Shown here in pieces: positions 15,667-20,588 of a DNA stretch of 34,944 nucleotides. The notes under the pieces were generated by a model. That model did not search any database. It was not told the DNA's origin and worked only from the letters and a program-made list of their open reading frames with translations. Each line of letters begins with the position of its first letter. The first letter of the stretch is position 1. The stretch is from Candidatus Nomurabacteria bacterium (GTDB lineage: Bacteria > Patescibacteriota > Saccharimonadia > Saccharimonadales > Saccharimonadaceae): the NCBI GenBank assembly GCA_031266275.1, contig JAISBI010000010.1, forward strand, positions 1 through 34,944, written 5' to 3'. A program made the position numbers and the translations under genes.

Positions 15667-17407
15667 TTTTAATGGATAATTCTTTCAGCTGTTCTGGTTC
15701 GGCGGCGGCCGGACTATTCATCATCACGTCGACGCCACTGCCGTTTTTCGGGAAAGCCACGATGTCGCGGATATTTTCGGTATCGTTCAATATCATGAAA
15801 ATTCTATCCAGTCCCATCGCACAGCCAGCGTGCGGCGGCGCACCAAATTTGAAAGCACTGAGCATGGCGCCGAATTTTTCCTCGACGTAGTCGCGGTCAT
15901 AACCGAGCAGGCCGAATACTTGATACATGACCTCTGGATTGTGATTGCGCACTGCGCCCGAACCCATTTCATAACCGTTCATCACGAGGTCGTATTGATC
16001 GGCCACGATTGCCAATTTTTCGGCATCGGTTTTGGCGTTTAACAGCGCGTCAACGCCGCCTTTTGGCATCGAAAACGGGTTGTGGCCGAAGTCGACGCGT
16101 TTAGCGGTTTCGTCCCATTCGTAAAACGGAAAATCGACGACCCATGCCATCGCGACGACGTTTGGGTCTTTTAGTTTGTAAAAATTCGCAAATTCAGTGC
16201 GCAATTTGCCGAGAACTTTATTAACTTTGGCGCGACCATCGGCGCCGAAAAATACTGCATCGCCATCACTCGCACCGGTTAATTTAGCGATTTCGCTCAG
16301 TTCAGTTTCGGATAAAAATTTGGCGATTGGCGACTTGATTTCACCGTCTTGATAAGTCAAATAGGCTAAGCCGCCCGCACCCTCACGCCGCGCGGTTTCG
16401 GTGAAACCATCAATTTGCGAGCGCGACAAACCGGCGCCACCTTTCACGCAAATTACTTTGACGCATTCAGTTTGAAAAACTTTAAACTGAGAATTTTTCA
16501 ATGTTTCGGTTAAATCAATCAACTCCATACCGTAGCGCAAATCTGGCTTGTCGCTGCCATATTTTTCCATCGCTTCGCGGTGAGTAATATGCGGAATATC
16601 TTCGAATAATAGTTTTTTGCCAGCGAAGTCCTTGACCAAACTCTTGAACAACGGCTCGATGGTTTGACGCACGGTTTCGCCATCGTCGACAAAAGCCATC
16701 TCCATATCCAGCTGATAAAATTCGCCGTATAATCTATCAGCGCGCGGGTCTTCGTCGCGAAAACAAGGCGCGATTTGGTAATAGCGCGGCACGCCACCAA
16801 CCATCAGCAGCTGCTTGAATTGCTGTGGTGCTTGCGGCAAAGCATAAAATTTACCAGCGTGCACGCGGCTAGGAATCAAGAAATCACGCGCGCCCTCCGG
16901 CGAAGAGTTAGCCAAAATCGGCGTCGCCACCTCCATAAACTCGGCTTCTTCCATATATTGTCGAATCAATTTATTAAACTCAGCCCGACGGCGCAAAACC
17001 TGCTGTATCGACGGTCGCCGCAAATCGAGATAGCGATATTTCAATCGCAAATCTTCGCCCGCCAGCTCGCCATCATCGTGCGTCGTCACGACCGGCGTCT
17101 CAGACTTATTCAAAACTGCTAATTTCGACACCACGACCTCAATCGTTCCGGTCGGAATATTCGTATTTTCCAGCTCCACACCACGCTCGCGCACAGTGCC
17201 AACAGCCGAAATCACAAATTCATCACGCAAACCCTCAGCCACCGCAAAGTCCGGCGATTCCGGATTAAAAACCAACTGCACGATGCCGCTATGATCGCGC
17301 AAATCGATGAAAATAATCCCGCCGTGATCGCGCCGGCTATTCACCCAGCCAGTCAGCGAAATCTCACCGCCAATATGTTTAATCGAATCGATCGCAAGTG
17401 TTCTCAT
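15656..17407 (-). CDS. aspS: Aspartyl-tRNA synthetase (bacterial type)
   Basis: 583 residues, the bacterial AspRS size with the inserted GAD domain. An N-terminal OB-fold anticodon-binding domain (MRTLAIDSIKHIGGEISLTG, SRRDHGGIIFIDLRDHSG) precedes the class II core. Core markers are LPQAPQQFKQLLMVGG, motif 2 CFRDEDPRADRLYGEFYQLD, and motif 3 GCAMGLDRIFMIL. I start it at 17407 because the homologous N-terminus begins there and an extended -10 lies 7 nt upstream; a start at 17434 would precede the promoter. With a complete GatCAB nearby it may be non-discriminating and also charge tRNA-Asn, but the sequence alone does not tell me. The stop lies inside the 3' end of the convergent HNH nuclease gene. 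Confidence 0.97.
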   Translation of the reverse strand: MRTLAIDSIKHIGGEISLTGWVNSRRDHGGIIFIDLRDHSGIVQLVFNPESPDFAVAEGLRDEFVISAVGTVRERGVELENTNIPTGTIEVVVSKLAVLNKSETPVVTTHDDGELAGEDLRLKYRYLDLRRPSIQQVLRRRAEFNKLIRQYMEEAEFMEVATPILANSSPEGARDFLIPSRVHAGKFYALPQAPQQFKQLLMVGGVPRYYQIAPCFRDEDPRADRLYGEFYQLDMEMAFVDDGETVRQTIEPLFKSLVKDFAGKKLLFEDIPHITHREAMEKYGSDKPDLRYGMELIDLTETLKNSQFKVFQTECVKVICVKGGAGLSRSQIDGFTETARREGAGGLAYLTYQDGEIKSPIAKFLSETELSEIAKLTGASDGDAVFFGADGRAKVNKVLGKLRTEFANFYKLKDPNVVAMAWVVDFPFYEWDETAKRVDFGHNPFSMPKGGVDALLNAKTDAEKLAIVADQYDLVMNGYEMGSGAVRNHNPEVMYQVFGLLGYDRDYVEEKFGAMLSAFKFGAPPHAGCAMGLDRIFMILNDTENIRDIVAFPKNGSGVDVMMNSPAAAEPEQLKELSIKTTA

Positions 17408-17414
17408 ATGAATA

Positions 17415-17423
17415 ATTATATCA
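17415..17423 (-). promoter_or_regulatory. Extended -10 promoter of aspS
   Basis: Minus strand GATTTGTGATATAAT: TGa plus TATAAT (17415-17420), then 7 nt to the ATG. The 15-base string is identical to the one before the NYN gene. Confidence 0.65.
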
Positions 17424-17465
17424 CAAATCTTCAAGTTAACCGCCGGAACAAATAAATCGCGGCGG

Positions 17466-17494
17466 TTGACTTTTCGATAAAAGTCTGCTACAAT
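17466..17494 (+). promoter_or_regulatory. Strong plus-strand promoter upstream of a 32-codon ORF
   Basis: -35 TTGACT (17466-17471), 17-nt spacer, -10 TACAAT (17489-17494) with TGC before it. This is one of the best sigma70-type matches of the window. It points into the 3' end of the NYN gene, where no standard gene follows. Confidence 0.65.
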
Positions 17495-17524
17495 GGCAAT
17501 AAATCACTACGAAGAAGGATCCGT

Positions 17525-17623
17525 ATGGAGCAATACCTGAGGACGCCTTTTTCTTTTCTATTTCAATTTGAGATACTTGCGAACTTCGCGAGTATACAAG
17601 CGAACCTTAAATCTGTCGTTTAA
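17525..17623 (+). CDS. Possible small ORF (32 codons), antisense to the NYN gene's 3' end
   Basis: The ATG is preceded at about 6 nt by AGAAGGA, and a consensus-like promoter lies 30 nt further up. The frame encodes MEQYLRTPFSFLFQFEIL and ends ...ANLKSVV. It has no recognisable domain; its second half is antisense to the last 66 bases of the NYN gene, so the amino-acid sequence there may be incidental. The alternative is a short regulatory or antisense RNA starting near 17501; a T-rich stretch at 17538-17557 could help to end it. I list it because promoter and ribosome site are both good, which is rare for a chance ORF. Confidence 0.4.
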   Translation: MEQYLRTPFSFLFQFEILANFASIQANLKSVV

Positions 17624-18055
17624 TTTGTTATATAGTGCGGACCAACGCTTATTCGGAAACATAATCGCTCGAAATTTCCGTTCAATGATCAATCGGTTTA
17701 CCATTTTATAATAATCACCATCCCCAGAGACCAGGACTATTTTGCCTTTCTCATTCTTGCGAAATACTTCGTCCATAATTGTGAATACAATATCGGTATC
17801 AACATTGCCCTTTTTCTTGCTAATACCTTTTGAATCATGTTCGCGGAATACTAATTTAAAACCTGCCTTTTCAATAAACTTGTACATTTTGTCAAATTTT
17901 GGCTCTTTTACACCAATAAAATAATAAGCGTGTTTGACTTGGTACTTTTCTTTTAAAAATATTCTAAATTTGATTAAATCAATCCGCCATGGTTTTGTGT
18001 CATTAGTCGTACCCTTAATTAAGTTCTGGCCGTCGATGAATGCTTGATTGTTCAT
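17558..18055 (-). CDS. NYN-domain (LabA/PIN-like) putative RNase
   Basis: 165 residues. The NYN fold belongs to the PIN-like nuclease group and cleaves RNA with metal-bound acidic residues. Seen: Asp8 in AFIDGQNLI, the central acidic motif GNVDTDIVFTIMDEVF, and VLVSGDGDYYKMV carrying two further Asp residues, then a basic C-terminus. The protein is small and rich in Lys and Ile, and the DNA is visibly more AT-rich than the housekeeping genes around it, suggesting recent acquisition. The start has no Shine-Dalgarno but has an extended -10 6 nt upstream. It lies next to the DGR, and a scrap of a second copy of its 3' end lies between it and the DGR promoter. Confidence 0.88.
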   Translation of the reverse strand: MNNQAFIDGQNLIKGTTNDTKPWRIDLIKFRIFLKEKYQVKHAYYFIGVKEPKFDKMYKFIEKAGFKLVFREHDSKGISKKKGNVDTDIVFTIMDEVFRKNEKGKIVLVSGDGDYYKMVNRLIIERKFRAIMFPNKRWSALYNKLNDRFKVRLYTREVRKYLKLK

Positions 18056-18061
18056 GTGTGT

Positions 18062-18070
18062 ATTATATCA
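18062..18070 (-). promoter_or_regulatory. Extended -10 promoter of the NYN gene
   Basis: Minus strand GATTTGTGATATAAT, TGa plus TATAAT at 18062-18067, 6 nt before the ATG at 18055. Identical 15-base string to that at aspS. Confidence 0.65.
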
Positions 18071-18096
18071 CAAATCTCTACCAAGCTATAAAGGGA

Positions 18097-18288
18097 TCAT
18101 TTTAATGGTTCGGTGAATAGTTTAGCAGTATTTGCTAATTTGACGAAGTTTGATTGCTTATCATTGGCTTTTTTCGCCACATAAGTCAAAACTACTCTCA
18201 TTTCATCTTTGCTAGCATCGGAAATGAGACGGGAGAAATCTCCGTCGTATTTTTTAATAATTCTCTTAACCCTAAATCGTTCAATCAT
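18097..18288 (-). CDS. Small hypothetical protein (63 residues)
   Basis: A short, basic, helical-looking protein (MIERFRVKRIIKKYDGDFS..., tail LANTAKLFTEPLK). Its ATG overlaps by 4 nt (ATGA) the stop of an upstream 22-codon frame that has the same character, so either the two are translationally coupled or they are one gene split by a frameshift. No family recognised. It lies in the AT-rich stretch beside the NYN gene and on the same strand. The amino-acid composition (Lys, Arg, Leu, Ile with few repeats) is protein-like, but a chance ORF cannot be excluded. Confidence 0.45.
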   Translation of the reverse strand: MIERFRVKRIIKKYDGDFSRLISDASKDEMRVVLTYVAKKANDKQSNFVKLANTAKLFTEPLK

Positions 18289-18353
18289 TTTAAAAGTTTA
18301 CTTAACTCTTCTCTACTATACACTTTTTTAATAACATTTTCAACCTTTTTCAT
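18285..18353 (-). CDS. 22-codon ORF overlapping the 63-residue frame
   Basis: Encodes MKKVENVIKKVYSREELSK plus three residues and ends in TGA overlapping the next ATG. The frame is rich in charged helix-formers like the protein that follows, which suggests an original single frame of about 85 residues with one frameshift, or a coupled leader peptide. No -10 element is evident just before the ATG. Evidence is weak. Confidence 0.25.
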   Translation of the reverse strand: MKKVENVIKKVYSREELSKLLK

Positions 18354-18390
18354 GTGTGTGGGATGTGTGGGAACTGTCCCTGACCCATCT

Positions 18391-18437
18391 ACAAACTTCG
18401 CGAGCATAGGGTATATAAACGAACTTTAAATCTACCA
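18391..18437 (-). pseudogene. Remnant of a second NYN-gene 3' end
   Basis: The plus strand here (AACTTCGCGAG...AACGAACTTTAAATCT) closely matches the last coding bases of the intact NYN gene (17582-17613). Read on the minus strand it gives GRFKVRLYT and then, after a frame change, YAREV, against DRFKVRLYTREVRKY in the intact protein. The rest of the copy is missing; on its upstream side the sequence turns directly into the DGR promoter. Confidence 0.6.
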
Positions 18438-18456
18438 CGTATACTTACCGTAAACG

Positions 18457-18465
18457 TGATATAAT
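18457..18465 (+). promoter_or_regulatory. Promoter of the DGR template RNA and cassette
   Basis: TGATATAAT: extended -10 (TGa plus TATAAT, 18460-18465) with no good -35. Transcription should begin near 18472, about 47 nt before the template repeat. Confidence 0.6.
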
Positions 18466-18518
18466 ACAATATCAGCAGTATAAGTAATTTACTGCTGCGG
18501 ACTTAGGCGCTAAGTGAC

Positions 18519-18697
18519 AGCTGTCTCCAGCAACACTCAGTCTTGGGGGTCAGACAACTCTAACTTCGTGAACTCCAGCAACCCGTGGTTCATTCGGGGT
18601 GGCAACAGCAACAATGGCTCCAACGCAGGGCTGTGGAACTCCAACAACAATTCGGGCAATAGCAACAACAACATCGGGTTTCGGGTTGTTCTCGGTA
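18519..18697 (+). repeat. DGR template repeat (TR)
   Basis: 179 nt aligned, on the opposite strand, to the last coding bases of the giant gene (20597-20778). All 16 substitutions between the two are at TR adenines: seven A to T, seven A to G, two A to C. Read in the VR frame the template holds 17 AAC/AAT codons, 13 of which are changed in VR (to Tyr, Asp, Ala, Ser, His, Gly), plus ATC to TTC. The final 24 nt up to GTTCTCGGTA are identical in TR and VR and would be the initiation-of-mutagenic-homology segment. The stretch is open in that frame, but it is a template, not a gene. Confidence 0.96.
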
Positions 18698-18813
18698 CAA
18701 AAATAACACGCAGCTGAAAGTAGGATCTCTCTCAAAAGAAAGACCGAAAGGCTAGAAAATTATACGCGCGCTTAAGCACCTTTCGCTCTTCAAACAGCGA
18801 TAAAAAATATATA

Positions 18814-18871
18814 CGCCCTGTATTTTGACTAGATTATGAAATATCATTTCATAGGCTCAACCTCTAGGGCG
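18814..18871 (+). other. Nested stem-loop in the TR-avd spacer
   Basis: An outer stem CGCCCT (18814-18819) with AGGGCG (18866-18871) encloses a perfect 8-bp hairpin, TATGAAAT with ATTTCATA (18835-18853), with loop ATC. It is followed directly by the terminator-like stem. This looks like the structured spacer that DGR reverse transcriptases need for priming. Confidence 0.5.
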
Positions 18872-18877
18872 CCACCT

Positions 18878-18912
18878 AAAGTAGCACCTCTTTCAAAGGT
18901 GCTACTTTTTAT
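18878..18912 (+). terminator. Intrinsic terminator or attenuator between TR and avd
   Basis: AAAGTAGCACCT and AGGTGCTACTTT form a perfect 12-bp stem with a 7-nt loop, ending in a run of Ts. It lies 22 nt before the avd ATG, so most transcripts may stop here as TR RNA, with read-through giving avd-RT. Confidence 0.7.
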
Positions 18913-18933
18913 ATCAATTAACAATGGAGAAAT

Positions 18934-19281
18934 ATGGAACTTACTAATAGCCTCAACCAACTAATTAACTATTTGGTTTGCCAAATCGTACCCAAAATGT
19001 CACGCTCTGGGCGTCGCATATTGGATATTTTGACGACACAGCTTTTCACGGCCCAAGAGATAACTGTGACTATCCAATTGGAACACAGTAATAATGCGCG
19101 TCTGAAAGAACAGCTACTCGAATTATGCGTCAAATTACAAATGGCTTACAATTTGACTAAAAGCTTATATAATGCCCGCGTCATCACCAAAAAACAGCTC
19201 GACAGCATCTATAAACGTCTAGCCGCAACGCAAACTATCGCTCACGGCTGGCGCAATAAACTAAACAAGGAGAACAAATGA
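18934..19281 (+). CDS. avd: DGR accessory variability determinant (Avd)
   Basis: 115 residues, the size of Avd, which forms a pentameric, positively charged four-helix-bundle barrel that binds the reverse transcriptase and template RNA. The protein is all-helical in appearance, with basic helices (KMSRSGRRILDILTTQLF, KSLYNARVITKKQLDSIYKR) and a C-terminal HGWRNKLNKENK. Identity rests on size, composition and place: it is directly upstream of a DGR-type RT, overlapping its start by 4 nt (ATGA). GGAGA lies 5 nt before the ATG at 18934. It is downstream of TR, unlike the Bordetella phage order (avd before TR), an order also seen in other DGRs. Confidence 0.88.
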   Translation: MELTNSLNQLINYLVCQIVPKMSRSGRRILDILTTQLFTAQEITVTIQLEHSNNARLKEQLLELCVKLQMAYNLTKSLYNARVITKKQLDSIYKRLAATQTIAHGWRNKLNKENK

Positions 19282-20387
19282 AACATCAATTAAATAACAA
19301 ATTTAACCTCGCTTTGAATTACCAAAACTTAGAAGGTGCTTATCGACGAGCCAAGCGTAATAAATTAGGCAACGAAAAAATCGCCGCTTTTGAAAAAGAT
19401 TTGGAATATAATCTAACAACGCTATTGAAAGAATTGACCAATCAAACCTACAGACCGGGTGCTTACTACAAGTTCATGATTCATGAACCAAAAGAACGTC
19501 TGATTTGGGCCTTACCTTTCCGTGACCGTGTAGTCCAACAATGGTTTGTTGAGGAGCTAATCATCCCTCACTTTGTGCCAAAGTTTTCGTATGACAGTCA
19601 CGCTTGCGTGCGCGAGCACGGAACACACCTCGCTTACAAACGCTTGCAAAGATTTTTGCATTACGGAGAATATGCCATCAAAATGGACATTTCTAAGTTT
19701 TTCCCCAGCATCAACAAAGACATCTTGTGGAAGGTTTTGCAGCGCGAGATAAAAGATGGCCAAGTTTTATGGTTAGCCCGAACTTTCGTCTATGACACGC
19801 CAAATACCAAAGGCATTCCAATTGGCAACTATACCAGCCAATATTTTGCCAATATTTACTTAAATGAACTCGACCAATATATTAAGCGCGAGCTCAAAGT
19901 CCGGAACTATATCAGGTATATGGACGACTTCGTTCTGATTTGCGGCAGCAAAGACGAAGCTTTGAAGCTTTTCGAGCAATGTCGGGAATTTTTGCAGCAA
20001 AAATTAGACCTGCAATTAAATGGCAAATCACGCATCATCAAAATCAGTCGAGGCGTGCCATTTTGTGGCTTTACTATCTTCCCGACTCATATCAAACTGA
20101 GCCAAAACAATAAACGCTCTGTCAAACATATGGTGAGAAAGTTTCGAGTTGATCATGACAGAGAAGCTTTTTTGGCTAGTTTGACGGGCTGGCGGGCTCA
20201 TGTGTCGCATGCGAACAGTTATAATTACCAAACTAAAATTTATCGAGAGATTTGCGCCGAATTTTTTGATTTGGCGATAAGCTGTCCGCATCACGAAGAG
20301 TTCCAGCCGGATTGCATGGATTGCTATGCGGCAGAAATGGACAGACGACATATTTGGGAGATTTTGCGGGAGTTTTTGGCTGAATGA
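19278..20387 (+). CDS. DGR reverse transcriptase
   Basis: 369 residues. It copies the TR RNA into cDNA and misincorporates opposite adenines, which then replaces VR (retrohoming). Fingers/palm markers are PKERLIWALPFRDRVVQQW (RT motif 1/2 region), the first catalytic Asp137 in IKMDISKFFPSI, IPIGNYTSQYFANIYL (residues 180-195), and YMDD with Asp216 and Asp217. The S-Q in the IGNYTSQ segment, in place of the QGxxxSP of group II intron and retroviral enzymes, is the DGR signature. There is no maturase or endonuclease domain. The C-terminus carries CPHH (336-339) and CMDC (346-349), a possible small zinc site. AAGGAGA lies about 5 nt before the ATG. It is convergent with its target gene. Confidence 0.95.
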   Translation: MKHQLNNKFNLALNYQNLEGAYRRAKRNKLGNEKIAAFEKDLEYNLTTLLKELTNQTYRPGAYYKFMIHEPKERLIWALPFRDRVVQQWFVEELIIPHFVPKFSYDSHACVREHGTHLAYKRLQRFLHYGEYAIKMDISKFFPSINKDILWKVLQREIKDGQVLWLARTFVYDTPNTKGIPIGNYTSQYFANIYLNELDQYIKRELKVRNYIRYMDDFVLICGSKDEALKLFEQCREFLQQKLDLQLNGKSRIIKISRGVPFCGFTIFPTHIKLSQNNKRSVKHMVRKFRVDHDREAFLASLTGWRAHVSHANSYNYQTKIYREICAEFFDLAISCPHHEEFQPDCMDCYAAEMDRRHIWEILREFLAE

Positions 20388-20395
20388 TGGATTGA

Positions 20396-20540
20396 GATTG
20401 CTTCGCTGCGCTCGCAATGACGAGGGGGAGGGTCGCAATGACATATTCCCATCACGTCTTTGCGAGGCAACTTTGTTGCCGAAGCAATCTGTAGTCGTGG
20501 ATTGCTTCGCCGACAAGTCGGCTCGCAATGACGGGAGGGG
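20396..20540. repeat. Cluster of palindromic repeats between RT and target gene
   Basis: Three related units: GATTGCTTCGCTGCGCTCGC plus AATGACGAGGGGG (from 20396), an inverted one with the perfect stem GGCAAC-TTT-GTTGCC (20455-20490), and a third with CCGAC-AA-GTCGG between GATTGCTTCG and CTCGCAATGACGGGAGGGG (20499-20540). A further GTCGCAATGAC fragment lies at 20432-20442. The same family occurs at 4019-4054. It fills the 3' end of the DGR cassette. Confidence 0.8.
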
Positions 20541-20544
20541 TACT

Positions 20545-20576
20545 ACGCGGAATCGTAGATTCCGCGTTGGTTTTTT
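20545..20576 (+). terminator. Terminator of the DGR operon, hairpin flanking VR
   Basis: ACGCGGAATC and GATTCCGCGT pair perfectly (10 bp, loop GTA), followed on the plus strand by TGGTTTTTT, a good intrinsic terminator for avd-RT. On the minus strand the hairpin begins 30 nt past the end of VR and may also play the part of the hairpin found downstream of VR in some DGRs. Confidence 0.75.
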
Positions 20577-20588
20577 AGTGTTTAGTAT

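Larger units (their letters stand above)
18472..18912 (+). ncRNA. Predicted DGR template RNA (TR plus structured spacer)
   Basis: From the extended -10 promoter to a terminator-like hairpin there is one stretch with no convincing gene: a 47-nt leader, the template repeat, and a spacer of about 180 nt with nested stems. In characterised DGRs the RNA spanning TR and the spacer next to the RT is the substrate for self-primed cDNA synthesis. Here the spacer separates TR from avd. The extent is predicted from sequence only. Confidence 0.5.

Noticed and set aside
18514-18717. Open reading frame of 67 codons across TR
   Set aside because: It is the template repeat read in the VR frame. It has only a GTG start and no Shine-Dalgarno, and its peptide is Asn-rich because the template is rich in AAC. 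It is not a gene.
19278-20387. RT as part of a group II intron or retron
   Set aside because: No maturase or HNH domain and no intron or msr/msd structure; the IGNYTSQ motif, Avd and TR/VR pair settle it as a DGR.
20028-20528. Minus-strand frame antisense to the RT and palindromic repeats
   Set aside because: The second half is translated repeat sequence, the first half a shadow of the RT gene.
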